DNA from: Inia geoffrensis | Taxonomy: Eukaryota > Chordata > Mammalia > Artiodactyla > Iniidae | Assembly (NCBI GenBank): GCA_036417435.1 | Contig: CM070918.1 | Coordinates: 29,953,523 to 30,017,522, forward strand | Length of the DNA stretch: 64,000 nucleotides | Direction of reading: 5' to 3' | Part shown: positions 36,849 through 49,983 of the stretch, piece by piece | Position numbering within the stretch: position 1 is the stretch's first letter | Layout of the letters: each line of letters starts with the position of its first letter | The notes under the pieces: model-generated | Seen by the model: only the letters and a program-made list of their open reading frames with translations | Database searches by the model: none | What the model was told of the DNA's origin: nothing | Made by a program: the position numbers and the translations under genes

Positions 36849-37619
36849 CTTTCTTCTTTTCTAATATTTGCATTCAGTGATATAAATTTTACTCTATGTC
36901 GTGCTTTCCCTGCATGTCACAAGTTTTGATAAGTTATATTTTCACTTTCATTTAGTTAGGACTATCTCTTGAGACAACTTCTTTGACCCAAGTTTTAATT
37001 TCCAATTATTTAGTCTCCAAGTATTGCATATTTAATCTTCAAATATTATATTTGGGATTTTCCAGCTATTTTTAAAATTACTGATTTCTCGTTTAATTCC
37101 ATTGAGGTCTGAGAGTACACTTTGTATGATTTAAAAAATTTTAAGGTGTGTTTTATGGCCCAGAATGTGATCTGCTTACAGGTCTTTTTTTTCCCCCCAA
37201 GAAATGTGATGATGTAAGTTTCTCTCAGTTTTATTTTATGTGACTTCAAAGTAACATACAGTTAAAAAAAAAAAAAAATCGGAATGAAGCAACCCAAGTG
37301 TTCATTGAAGGATGAATGGGTAAACAAAATGTTGTAATATACACACAATGTAATATCATTCAGCTTTATAAGGGAAGGAAATTGACACAGCTACGACATG
37401 AGTGAAACTTAAGGACGTGCTAAGTGAAAAAAAAGCCCGTCACAAAGGACAGAATTGAATGAGATTCTACTTCTATTTGATACCTAGGGAGTAGTTAAAT
37501 TCATAGAGACAGAAAGTAGAACAGTGACTGCTAGGCGCTTGGGGGCGGGGGAGAAGAGAATGGGGAGTTAGTGTTTAATGGCTACAGAGTTTCATTTGGG
37601 GAAGATTAAAAAGTTGTGG

Positions 37620-37830
37620 AGGGCTTCCCTGGTGGCGCAGTGGTTGAGAGTCTGCCTTCCGATGCTAGGGGACACGGGTTCGTGCCCCGGTCCGGGAAGA
37701 TCCCACATGCCGCAGAGCGGCTGGGCCCGTGAGCCATGGCCGCTGAGCCTGCGCGTCCAGAGCCTGTGCTCTGCAGCGGGAGAGGCCACACAGTGAGAGG
37801 CCCGCGCACTGCAAAAAAAAAAAAAAGTTG
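37620..37830 (+). mobile_element. CHR SINE, short type, sense
   Basis: One of the rare sense copies in intron 1: 'gggcttccctggtggcgcagtggttgagag', full body and an A-run at 37812-37826. Followed by 'gttgtggggc', similar to the left flank 'gttgtggag'. Confidence 0.93.
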
Positions 37831-38066
37831 TGGGGCACACACTGCAACTACGGAAGCCCGCACGCTTTAGGGCCTGCATGCTGCAACTACTGAGCCCGTG
37901 AGCCACAGCTGCTGAAGCCTGTGCACCTAGAGTCCGTGCTCTGCAACAGGAGAAGCCACCGCAACGAGAAGCCTGTGCACCGCAATGAAGAGTAGTCCCT
38001 GCTCACCGCAACTAGAGAAAGCCCGCACACAGCAATGAAGACCGAACGCAGCCAAAAAAAAGAAAA
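37831..38066 (+). mobile_element. CHR-type SINE, long type, head missing, sense
   Basis: Starts abruptly in the body ('cacactgcaactacggaagcccg'), and ends 'acgcagccaaaaaaaagaaaaaaac'. The right flank 'aagttctggag' resembles the left flank 'aagttgtggag' (37610-37620) of the adjoining short SINE. Confidence 0.85.
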
Positions 38067-38406
38067 AAACAAGTTCTGGAGCAAAGTTTCAGTTATGCAG
38101 TATAAACAAGTTTTGAAGATCTATACAGCATGGTGCCTATAACTAATAGTACTATATTGTATACTATAATATGCTAAGAGGGTATGTCTTTTGTTACGTA
38201 TTCTTACCACACACATTAAAAAAGTAAATAAAGGGGGCAGGAGGAAACTTTTGGGAGGTGTTGGATATGTTTTTGGCCTTGATGGTTGGTGATAGTTTTA
38301 CAAGTATGGTTTTATTATGTGTCAGTTATACTTCAGTAAAGTGGTTTAAAAAAAAAAAGTTCTATAGATGGATAGTAGTGATAATTTCGCAAGATGTGTA
38401 TGTCTT

Positions 38407-38917
38407 TTTTGTTTTTTTAGCGTCTTTATTGGAGTATAATTGCTTTACAGTGGTGTGTTAGTTTCTGCTTTATAACAAAGTGAATCAGCTATACATATAC
38501 ATATATCCCCATAACTCTTCCCTCTTGCATCTCCCTCCCTCCCGCCCTCCCTACCCGCCCCTCTAAGTGGTCACAAAGCACTTAGCTGATCTCCCTTTGC
38601 TATGCCACTGCTTCCCACTAGCTATCTATTTTACGTTTGGTAGTGTAAATATGTCCATGCCACTTGCTCACTTTGTCCCAGCTTACCCTTCCCGCTCCTC
38701 GTGTTCTCAAGTCCATTCGCTAGTAGGTCTGCGTCTTTATTCCCGTCCTGCCTCTAGGTTCTTCATGACCATTTTTTTTTTTTTAGATTCCATATATATG
38801 TGTTAGCATACAGTATTTGTTTTTCTCTTTCTGACTTACTTCACTCTGTATGACAGTCTCTTGGTCCATCCACCTCACTACAAATAAATCAATTTCGTTT
38901 CTTTTTATGGCTGAGTA
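38407..38917 (-). mobile_element. L1 3' UTR, antisense, 5'-truncated, younger type
   Basis: From 'tttttagcgtctttattggagtataattgc' to 'tttctttttatggctgagta'. Perfect target duplication 'agatgtgtatgtctt' at about 38392-38406 and 38918-38932. Confidence 0.92.
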
Positions 38918-39491
38918 GATGTGTATGTCTTAATGCCATAGAACTGCACACTTAAAAATGGTTAAAATGGTAAATTTTACGCATATTTTACCACAGTTTT
39001 TAAAAATGGGAAAAAATTTCCTTTAATCAGAGCATTGACAAAGAAAAGGTTGAATTATTTTTAAAATTTCTTTATTCCAAATGGATATATTTATTTTTAT
39101 AGTTTTATTTATTTATTTATATCTTTATTATTTTTTAAAATAGATCTTTATTGGAGTATAATTGCTTCACAATACTGTGTCAGTTTCTGTTGTACAACAA
39201 AATGAATCAGCCATATGCATACATATATCCCCCTATCCCCTCCCTCTTGAGCCTCGTCCCCACCCTCCCTATCCCACCCCTCTAGGTTGTTGCAAAGCAC
39301 TGAGCTGATCTCCCTGTGCTATGCGGCTGCTTCCCACTAGCTAACTATTTTACATTCGGTAGCGTATATATATGTCAATGCTACTCTCACTTCGCCCCAG
39401 CTTCCCCCCACACCCCGCCCCGTGTGCTCAAGTCCATTCTTTATGTCTGTGTCTTTATTCCTGCCCTGCCACTAGGTTCATCAGTACCATT

Positions 39492-39521
39492 TTTTTTTTT
39501 TTTTTTTGCAGTACGCGGGCC
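39492..39521 (-). mobile_element. Extremely truncated CHR SINE tail
   Basis: A T-run followed by only 'gcagtacgcgggcc', the last ~14 bp of a short CHR SINE in antisense, inserted between 'cagtaccat' and 'attttttttcctttagattcc' of L1. Confidence 0.7.
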
Positions 39522-41387
39522 ATTTTTTTTTCCTTTAGATTCCATATATATGCATTAGCATATGGTATTTGTTTTTCTGTTTCTGACTTCACTCTGTATG
39601 ACAGATATTGAGCTCCATGAGCTGTTTGTATATTTTGGAGATTAATTCTTTGTCTGTTTCCTTTGAAAATATTTTCTCCCATTCTAAGGGTTGTCTTTTT
39701 GTCTTGTTTATGGTTTCCTTTGCTGTGCAAAAGCTTCTAAGTTTAATTAGGTCCCATTTGTTTGTTTTTATTTTCATTACTCTAGGAGATGGGTCAAAAA
39801 CAATCTTGCTGTGATTTATGTCAAAGATTGTTTTTTCTATGTTTTCGTCTAAGAGTTTTATAGTGTCTGGTCTTACACTTAGGTCTTTAATCCATTTAGA
39901 GTTTATTTTTGTGTATGGTGTTAGGTAGTGTTCTAATTTCATTCTTTTACAAGTAGCTGTCCAGTTTTCCCAGCACCTCATATTGAAGAGGCTGTCTTTT
40001 CTCTATTGTATGTTCTTGCCTTCTTTGTCATAAATTAGGTGACCATATGTGCGTGGGTTTATCTCTGGGCTTTCTGTCCTATTCCATTGACCTATAATTC
40101 TGTTTTTGTGTCAGTACCGTACTATCTTGATTACTATAGCTTTGTAGTATAGTTTGAAGTCGGGGAGCCTGATTCCTCCAGCTCTGTTTTTCTTTCTCAA
40201 GATTGCTTTGGGTATTTGGGGTCTTTTGTGTTTCCATACGAATTGTAAAATTTTTGTTCTAATTCTGTGAAGAATGTGATTGGTAGTTTGATAGGGATTG
40301 CATTGAATCTGTAAATTTCTTTGGGTAGTAGAGTCATTTTCACAATGTTGATTCTTCCAATCCAAGAACATGGTATATTTCTCCATCTGTTTATGTCATC
40401 TTTGATTTCTGTCATCAGTGTTTTAGTTTTCTGAGTACAAGTCTTTCGCCTCCTTAGATAGGTTTATTCCTAGGTATCTTATTCTTTTTGTTGCGATGGT
40501 AAATGGGATTGTTTCCTTAATTTCTCTTTCTGATTTTGTGTTGTTAGTATATAGGAATGCCAGAGATTTCTGTGCATTAATTTTGTATCCTGCAACTTTA
40601 CCAAATTCATTGATTAGCTCTAGTAGTTTTCTGGTGGCATCTTTAGGACTCTACATGTATAGTATCATGTCATCTGCAAACAGTGATAGTTTTACTTCTT
40701 CTTTTCCAATTTGTATTCCTTTTATTTCTTTTTCTTCTCTGATTGCCGTGGCTAGGACTTCCAAAACTATGTTGAATAATAGTGGTGAGAGTGGACATCC
40801 TTGTCTTGTTCCTGATCTTAGAGGAAATGCTTTCAGTTTTTCACCATTGAGAATGATGTTTGCTGTGGGTTTGTCATTTATGGCCTTTATTATGTTGAGG
40901 TAGGTTCCCTCTATGCCCATTTTCTGGAGAGCTATTAATCATAAATGGGTGTTGAATTTTGTCGAAAGCTTTTTCTGTGTCTATTGAGATGATCATATGG
41001 TTTTTATTCCTTAATTTATTAATACGGTGTAGCACATTGATTGATTTGTGTATACTGAAGAACCTTTGCATCCCTGGGATAAACCCCACTTGATCATGGT
41101 GTATGATCCTTTTAACGTGCTGTTGGATTTTGTTTGCTAGTATTTTGTTGAGGATTTTTGCATCTATGTTCATCAGTGATATTGCCCTGTAGTTTTTTTG
41201 TGATATCTTTTTCTGGTTTTGGTATCAGGGTGATGGTGTTTTCGTAGAATGAATTTGGGAGTGTTCCCCCCTCAGCAATCTTTTGGAAGAGTTTGAGAAG
41301 GAGCGGTGTTAGCTCTCCTCTAAATGTTTGATAAAATTCACCTGTGAAGCCATCTGGTCCTGGACTTTTGTTTGTTGGAAGATTTTT

Positions 41388-42445
<1,058 letters not shown>

Positions 42446-42857
42446 TGTTGGAAGATTTTTAATTACAGTTTCAATTTCATTGTTTGTGATAGGTCTGTTT
42501 ATATTTTCTGTTTCTTTCTGGTTCAGTCTTGGAAATTTGTACCTTTCCAAGAATTTGTCCATTTATTCGTGGTTGTCCATTTTATTGGCATATAGTTGTT
42601 TGTAGTAGTCTCTTATAATCCCTTGTAATTCTGCAGTGTCGGTTGTGATTTCTCCTTTTTCATTTCTAATTTTACTTATTTGCGTCCTCTCCCTTTTTTT
42701 CTTGATGAGTCTGGCTAAGGGTTTATCAATTTTGTTTATCTTCTCAAAGAACCAGCTTTTAGTTTTATTGATCTTTGCTATTGTTTTCTTCATTTCTATT
42801 TCATATATTTCTGCTCTAATCTTTATGATTTCTTTCCTTCTACTGACTTGGGTTTTT

Positions 42858-43066
42858 TTTTTTGTTTTTTTTTTTGCTGTACACGGGCCTCTCACTGTTG
42901 CGGCCTCTCCTGTTGCAGAGCACAGGCTCCGGACGCGCAGGCTCAGCAGCCATGGCTCACGGGCCCAGCTGCTCTGCGGCATGTGGGATCTTCCCAGACC
43001 GGGGCACGAACCCGTGTCCCCTGCATCGGCAGGCGGACTCTCAACCACTGCGCCACCAGGGAAGCC
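42858..43066 (-). mobile_element. CHR SINE, short type
   Basis: Full copy with target duplication 'tgacttgggttttt' at 42844-42857 and 'tgacttggggtttt' at 43067-43080, within L1 ORF2. Confidence 0.94.
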
Positions 43067-43154
43067 CTGACTTGGGGTTTTTCTTTGTTCTTCTTTCTCT
43101 AGTTGCTTTAGGTGTAGGATTAGATTGTTTATTTTGATAGTTTTATTTATTTGT

Positions 43155-43386
43155 TTAATTTTTAAAGAAATATTTATTTGGTTGCGTTGGTTCTTAGTTG
43201 CGGCTCACAGGCTCCTTACTTGCAGCTCCAGGGCTCCTTAGTTGTGGCTCGTGGGATCCTTAGTTGTGGCATGCAAACTCTTAGTTGCAGCATGCATGTG
43301 GGATCTAGTTCCCCAACCATGGATTGAACCTGGGCCCCCTGCATTGGGAGCGTGGAGTCTTATCCACTGCGCCACCAGGGAAGTCC
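43155..43386 (-). mobile_element. CHR-type SINE, medium type
   Basis: About 230 bp, repeated 'cttagttgtggc' units and head 'gccaccagggaagtccc'. Approximate target duplication around 'tgtttattttga' / 'tgtatttattttga'. Confidence 0.88.
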
Positions 43387-43966
43387 CTGTATTTATTTTG
43401 AGACTTATGTGACTAGTTTAATTTTCACTTGTGATTGATCTGTTAGAATCTAATTATATTCAGTTAGGATTTCTTATGGTGTGATAATGAATAGAATTTT
43501 TATGTAGATTAGCACAAAATTATATGTATGATGAATCTGATACTCACAGAAGATATTCATGCATTTATTTAAGGACACTCTGCTTATGGACTTGATTGAT
43601 TTGTGGCCACATGGTAGAATCATCATGGGGTTTGAGATCAGAGGATCTTCGGAGGTCATTTATTCCAGTCCTTTAAAAAATTGATAATTTGAACCTCAGA
43701 GAGGTTAAATGACTTTACCAAGTTTCAAGTTAGTGGAGTGACTTTATCTTTAGTTGAAACCAGGGCTTCTTACTAGCCCTAGTCTATAATGGATCTTAGT
43801 TATAGAGAATCTGGTCCTGTTAGCCTAACTCTGTGATTTCAAATAAAACTGGGGGTTGGTGTTTCACCTCCTCTGCTGGCTGCCACTGTGTTTCCTATGG
43901 CCCATGCAGATAATGGTGTTCTGCTTAATGAGCTTGATAAGAGCAACACCTAAACCAGTTACTTTA
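43387..43966. other. Intron 1, nothing recognised
   Basis: About 580 bases; 'aacctcagagaggttaaatgactttaccaag' at 43692 hints at a MIR fragment, not firm. Confidence 0.4.
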
Positions 43967-44122
43967 ACACAGGGTTCTCAATCTGAGGAAGTTAAAAAAG
44001 AGAATTGATGACTGGAACCCACTCCTCAGAGATTCTGGTTTCATAGGTCTGCAGTGGGTGGTGGCTCTCGCGTCATATTTAAAAAATAATCATATGCAGC
44101 ACGGATTGAGAAGTACTGCTTA
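43967..44122 (+). mobile_element. MER5A-like hAT-Charlie DNA transposon
   Basis: Inverted-repeat-like ends 'cagggttctcaatctgagg' and 'cacggattgagaagtactgc', with 'cactcctcagagattctggtttcataggtctgcagtgggtgg' inside. Non-autonomous and old. Confidence 0.6.
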
Positions 44123-44759
44123 AAGCCCACTTTTAGAGCGTGGGTTCCCAAATCCGGCTAATTATCAGAATCCCTTGGACCCCCTTGCTATAAGAGGGGT
44201 TCCTTGTTGAGGTGGGAGATGAGATGCTGGAAGTCCTCCGAAATTATGCTCAAAATGGAGTAGCTTTGCCTTCCCACTAACTTTTCTGTATTGATTAAAA
44301 CCAGACCAAGTGAATGAAACAACTTCAAAATAGTTATGTGGGCAACAGACATCATCTTAATGAGGTGAAGTTTGGCTAAGGCTTTGTAACACTATCGTTT
44401 TTTGGATGAAAAGTAAAAATGCTTATTAAGGAGTTTGAGATTATGTGTAAGATTTTTTTAAAATTTGGTCTTGTACTAAAAGTGCTTTTTTCCTTTTTTT
44501 TTCTTTGGCGAAGAGGGTGTCTGGGGTTGTTTTTAAGGAAGGAAACGTACTTACATTGTTGGAGAGGTACAGAGGGAAGTGTGTTTTTGTATTTAAATGT
44601 GAAGACAGGGCACCTTCAATGCCCTTTATCAGTTAGACCCAAATCACCTGTGTTCATATAGATTTGAATTCCCTTAATGGAATATTAGATAAGTCACATG
44701 CAATTTATGATCCAGAGATTTTTCTTAAATTATAATTATGGAAATAAGGCATGAATTTA

Positions 44760-45165
44760 TTCTCCTTGTAAAAACTCAAAATGTTACAGAAAAGCCAGGA
44801 GTCTCCGTTGACCACCATTCTTATTCTTAGCCCCAGCCTCTTCTTCAGAGGTAGTGATTGTTTCCAGTGTCCTGTGGATCCTCCCAGAACTTTTCCTACT
44901 GGATGGACTTTATTTTGTAAATTTTGGTTTTTTCCAAATAATGTATCTTGGAAATTTTTTCGGGTCAGTTCACGTGCTGTGTAGAATTCAACTGTGTAGT
45001 TGTACCATAATTTTGAAAGCCATTTTCCTCCTGGTGAACACAAATGTTGTTTCCACTGTTTCCTATTCCAGTGCTGCAGTGAACATTCTTGTGGATGCCT
45101 CTGTGTGCACATTTGCTGTGATTGCTGGGGCAAAATACTAAATTGTCCTCCAGCCAGGTCATGCT
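44760..45165 (-). mobile_element. Old L1/HAL1-like fragment, antisense
   Basis: 'gtgtagttgtaccataattttgaaagccattttcctcctggtgaacac' and 'cagtgctgcagtgaacattcttgtgg' are diverged L1 3' sequence. Confidence 0.6.
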
Positions 45166-45699
45166 GCAGAAGTGTTGAGGAGGGGAACTCAGGAGGATTT
45201 TCTGGACTTCACTGAATTTGCAAATATTTCAGTGAAGACACAAGAGTAGCAGAGCAATTTTTTTGTTTATAATTGTCAAAAATTTGAGGAGTGTTTTGGG
45301 TTTGCTCTGCAGACCCTGAATGTCTTCATGCCCAGTGCCATTGTGCTGGCTGCTGACTTGGAAATAGTTTATAAAAAACGCTGAATTAGGTTAGTGATGT
45401 GAAGATGATTAACAGATAATGGTAGCCAGAATAACTGTGTCAAAACAGCAAGAAATATCAAGAGAATTTGATGAGCTCTGCATTTTCTTTGGTGCTTGCC
45501 TTTCATAATAGTGTTAGAAGCTTTACGTTGTATATTCAATAATTTGTACTGTATATTTGATCAGCTTGACTGTAAAATAACAACAAATATGCCATTTCAA
45601 AGAAGCTCTTCATTAAAAATTATCAACTAATATTAGTCTCCATAAACTCTTATTTAAGTGTCATTGTAAAAGATCCATTTGAAAATATACAACTTTCTT

Positions 45700-46250
45700 C
45701 TACTTGAAAGATCTTATTGCTTCTCCTAGTTTACATTTTGCATGGTCTTTTCTGTGTATTTACATAGTTTACGATGCAGTGTTTTTTGGAGAGGGTAGAC
45801 CATATTTTCCTACGTGACTATATACCAGGGTTTACTAAAGCACGCCCTTGTTGTTGGACATCTAAGTTGCTTTTCATTTTCTGGTGTGAATAAAGCATGA
45901 GAAACATAAGTGTTTACTTTTGAGCCCGTTTCTCCATCTGTGTTCCTCAAAGTAAAATTGCTGGTCTCATTATGTGTTAGAAAGACTGTGAAGGTTAACG
46001 GTGAATGAGGGAAACTGTTACCACTTTTCTGAAGGCTCCCAGGCTCCTACCCTGCACCCCCCTACCCCCAAGTAGATTTGGTCTTTATCCGTTTACTTAT
46101 TTTTGTCATGGAATAGTGGCTGTGAGAATTTTGCCCCATGGGTTTGTCGGTGTGTGTGTGTGTTTGTTGAGGTGTAAATGTGTTGGTTGTATTATTTATT
46201 CTACTTTGAAGTTTCTAGTGTGTTAATGTTCTGATTTTTCTCACGCGTAT
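45700..46250 (-). mobile_element. Possible old L1 fragment, antisense
   Basis: 'gttgttggacatctaagttgcttttcattttctggtgtgaataaagc' resembles L1 3' sequence. Boundaries and right half uncertain. Confidence 0.4.
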
Positions 46251-46259
46251 CACTTTCTT

Positions 46260-46990
46260 ATCTGAAAGTGAGGTAATAATGAACTTGGCACCACTGAATT
46301 AGAACATTGGCAGTTTGTCCTTGACCAGAAGATCATATGCCCAGGAAGGAGGTAATTACATGAGGGATTCGGCAGTTCCAGAAATGGGTGGTTGTGTCTT
46401 CCAATGGAGAATGTCAAAGAGTTATTCAGATTTATATAACTTTCCGTAAAATGAGACAAGACTCCCTAAGTAATGGTAAACTTAAGGACATATAATATAT
46501 GCTCATTGTTAGGGAAGTTAATGGTGAAAAGAGTTTTTGGTTTTGTTTTTTTGTTTTTGACTTTCTGTGGATGCTTGAGGATTATCCTGTGAAACCAGCA
46601 GTGCCCAGGAGGGAGCTGAGGTGGGCAGGCGCAGATTCATGGACTCTCTAATGACATGTGGAGAAGCTATTGGGACTCTCGGATTAGATTGATGTTGCGT
46701 TAAAAGTTCTGAATGCCTTAGATACATGTTGACCCTGGGATCCCTAGGTCCTTTTTGGGTCTTTAAGTATTTCAAAAAGTGTAACAATTTACCTGTTACC
46801 TTGGTCCATGTGCTAAGTAAAATGTCAGGTTGTTTTGTTTTGGGTTTGTGTTAAGTCATCTACTACCTGGATATACAAGTCTTCTTTCTATTGACTTATA
46901 GACTCTCCTATTCCTCTTATTTTGCTTTGTGGTAACATACAAGTTAAGGCAGAATCTTTTGGGGTCTGTAATGGCAGCTTGTCCTTGTTT
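46260..46990. other. Intron 1, nothing recognised
   Basis: About 730 bases without named repeats or coding signal. Confidence 0.45.
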
Positions 46991-46994
46991 TTTC

Positions 46995-47450
46995 TTTTTT
47001 CCCTAATAGCAGCCTCACTGAGATATGTACAGTTCAGATGTTTTTTAGTATATTCACAGAGTTGTGCAGCTATCATCAGAATAAGTTTTAGAATATTTTC
47101 ATCACCCCCAAAACAAGCCTCGTATCCACTAGCAGTTACTTTCTATCTCTGCGGATTTGCTTATTTTGGACATTTCATATAAATGGAATTATATAGCTTG
47201 GGTGTCCTTTTGTGTGTGCCTTCTTTCACTTAGCATGTTTTTAGGGTTTATCCATGTTGTAGTATGTATCATTCCTTTATGTGGCTGAATAACATTTCAG
47301 TGTGTCCACATTTTGTTTATCCATTCATCAATTGATGGACACTTGGATTGTTTCCACTTTTTGGCTATTGTGAATAATGCTGTTACGAACACCTTTTGCG
47401 TGGGTATACGTTTTCATTTCCCTAGGATAGATACTTAGGAGTGTTCCCTC
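46995..47450 (-). mobile_element. L1 3' end, antisense
   Basis: 'cagagttgtgcagctatcatcagaataag', 'catttcatataaatggaattatatag' and 'catcaattgatggacacttggattgtttcc' are L1 3' UTR and ORF2 end in antisense. Confidence 0.75.
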
Positions 47451-47553
47451 TTTTGGTTCTTAGTGTCATTTTGAGCCTGGTGTACTTTTACATCTCCCAT
47501 ACTTACGTGGAAATAGTGTTTTGGCTAAAAGAAAAAAAAAAAGATCTAATTGT

Positions 47554-47622
47554 TTGTTGTGTGTGTGTGTGTGTGTGAGAGAGAGAAGGAGAGGGAGAGG
47601 GAGAGAGAGAGAGAGAGAAAGA
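47554..47622 (+). repeat. (GT)n / (GA)n compound microsatellite
   Basis: About a dozen GT units followed by imperfect GA/GAGGGA repeats. Confidence 0.9.
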
Positions 47623-48164
47623 ATGACTGTGAATGGCTCTAGGGTTATTTCTACCCTGATCTTATTTGTACAGTTTTGATATAACTGGCAAAGTAGCAAA
47701 GCTCCAAGTTGCAGTTGCTTCCAAGTTCTGGCTTATTTGGGAATTTTTGCCTTTTATTGACAATTTTCAGTTACCTGCAGTAAGTAATTATGAACCAATC
47801 GTAACTGTATTACTAGCCTGGTATGAATTTAATTGTATGTAGAAATGCTGCAGCTTTTACATTCTAATGGCAGTTAGTGTTTTTATAACTTGCAATTTTG
47901 GAGGCTAGGAAAAATTGTAAGACCAATTATGGTCTCAGAGTGAGAGATAGAAAAGTCTGGCTGGTGAATGCTGATTGACAACTCTGACTGCTTGTTGATG
48001 GCAGCTTAGATCTCTGGGGAGAGGGGAAGATGGGAAGTAGAGGATGCTCTTGATGGTAAATTGGGAACATGGCCTGTGTCTGGGTTGTCTGCTCATTCAT
48101 TGTGTAGAATGGCTAAAGGAAGTTTTAATCCCTTATTATGTAAACTTTTGATTCTTAGTCATTT
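47623..48164. other. Intron 1, nothing recognised
   Basis: About 540 bases without named features. Confidence 0.45.
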
Positions 48165-48540
48165 CACATTTTTATTATTAACTATTTCAGACATGTGGAG
48201 AGGATACAGAATAGCAATGAACCCCTGAGTACCCACCATCTGGATTTAACAAATTTGACTTTTTCCCTTTTTTTTCCCTCCCTCCCTCCCTTCTTTTCTT
48301 CCATTTTTTTTCTTTTTTTCCTTTACATGAGGAATATAACTTTTCAGATACACTTGAACGCTGTTTGGCATACCTCCCGTTTACCTCCCTCCTTTCCCAG
48401 AGGTAACCACTCTTGCAACGCTGATGTTTTTATGCTTCTATGTTTACATCCATAGCAATATATACCATTGGTGTCTATATTTTTAAACATTACATAAATG
48501 GTTTAATTTTTAATTCTAACTCTGTAGCAGTGTTTCTCAA
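48165..48540 (-). mobile_element. Old L1 3' fragment, antisense
   Basis: 'gaggatacagaatagcaatgaacccctgagtacccaccatctggattt' is L1 3' UTR-like. A pyrimidine-rich stretch (CCCT/TTCC) lies at about 48277-48322. Confidence 0.55.
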
Positions 48541-48948
48541 ATTAAGATCTTCATAAAATATTTTTGGCAGATATCCAGTGTTAGCTTAAGTTTTTCTTAT
48601 TGTGATAAAATATACATAACATAAAATTTACCATTGTTAAGTATACAATTCAGTGGCATTAAGTACGTTCACATCACTGTCCAACCGTCACCACTATCAG
48701 TTTCCAGAATTTTTCGTCATTCCAAGCAGAAACTATCTACCCATTAAACTGTCACTCCCCATTCCCCCCTCCCCTCCAGCCCCTGGTAACTAACCTCTGT
48801 TCTGCTTTCCCTCTGAATTTGCCTATTCTAGGTACTTCATATAAATGGAATCATACAATATTTGTCCTTTTGTGTCTAACTTATTGTTTCACTTAGCATA
48901 ATGTTCTTAACATGCATGTTATGACATATATCGAAATATCCTTCGTTT

Positions 48949-49174
48949 ATTTATTTATTTATTTTTATTTATTTATTTTTTGCGGTACGCAGGCCTCTCA
49001 CTGTTGTGGCCTCTCCCGTTTGCGGAGCACAGGCTCCGGACGCGCAGGCTCAGCGGCCATGGCTCACGGGCCCAGCTGCACCGCGGCATGTGGGATCTTC
49101 CCAGACCAGGGCACGAACCCGTGTCCCCTGCATCGGCAGGTGGACTCTCAACCACTGTGCCACCAGGGAAGCCC
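48949..49174 (-). mobile_element. CHR SINE, short type
   Basis: TTTA-repeat tail complement, full body, head 'gccaccagggaagccc'. Perfect target duplication 'tatccttcgttt' at 48937-48948 and 49175-49186. Confidence 0.95.
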
Positions 49175-49765
49175 TATCCTTCGTTTTTAATGCCAACTAA
49201 TATTCCACATTTTGTTTATCCATTCATCTGTTGATGGACATTTGGTTTGTTTCCACCTTTTGGCTATTGTGAATAATGCTATGAACATTGGTGTATAAGT
49301 ATCTTGAGTTTCTGCTTTCAGTTCTTCTGGGTTTATACCTAGGAGTGGAATTGCTGCATCATATGGTAATTCTACTTTTTAAGGAACTGCCACAGTTTTC
49401 CACCTGAGCTAATCATTTTATATTCCCACCCGCAATGCAGGAGGGTTCTGATTTTTCCACATCTCACCAACACTTGTTAATTTCTGTTTATTTGATAATA
49501 GCCATCCTAATGGGTTGAAGTAATCTGATGGTACTGATTTGCATTTCTCTAAAGACTATTGATGTTGAGTATCTTTTCATGTGCTTATTGGTCATCCATA
49601 GTTCTTCTTTGGAGAAATGTCCATTCAAGTCCTTTGTCCATTTTTGAATTGGGATTTGATTTTGTTGTTGAATTGTAGGAGTTCTTTGTATATTTTGGAT
49701 ATTAATCCCTTATCAGATATATGATTTGAAAATATTTTCTCCCATTCTGTTGGTTGTCTTTTCAC

Positions 49766-49983
49766 TCTCTCTCTCTCTTTTTTTTTTTTTTCTGGTACGT
49801 GGGCCTCTCACTGTTGTGGCCTCTCCTGTTGCGGAGCACAGGCTCCAGACGCACGGGCTAAGTGGCCATGGCTCATGGGCCTAGCTGCTCTGCGGCATGT
49901 GGGATCTTCCCAGACTGGGGCACGAACCCGTGTCCCCTGCATCGGCAGGTGGACTCTCAACCATTGCACCACCAGGGAGGCTC
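49766..49983 (-). mobile_element. CHR SINE, short type, without target duplication
   Basis: CT-run and T-run tail complement at 49765-49793, full body, head 'caccaccagggaggctcc'. Flanks do not repeat; the L1 on the two sides is not contiguous. Confidence 0.9.

Larger units (their letters stand above)
32160..37220 (-). mobile_element. Long antisense L1 broken by six insertions
   Basis: Runs from the 3' UTR ('tttacagaaaaattgaacagaaagtacagagttc' at 32183) back through ORF2 (minus-strand PLFATDMIIYVENP, a decayed form of the LFADDMI reverse-transcriptase motif, at about 35180) to about 37.2 kb. Five SINE insertions (33275, 33640, 34250, 35453, 36486) and a short L1 tail (33139) interrupt it. No intact ORF remains. 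Confidence 0.85.
37275..39010 (+). mobile_element. L1 3' end, sense, interrupted by SINEs and a younger L1
   Basis: Sense L1 segments at 37275-37618 ('gcaacccaagtgttcattgaaggatgaatggg'), 38067-38392 and 38933-39010 ('gaactgcacacttaaaaatggttaaaatggtaaatttta'). Two SINE units (37620-38066) and an antisense L1 (38407-38917) separate them. Confidence 0.75.
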
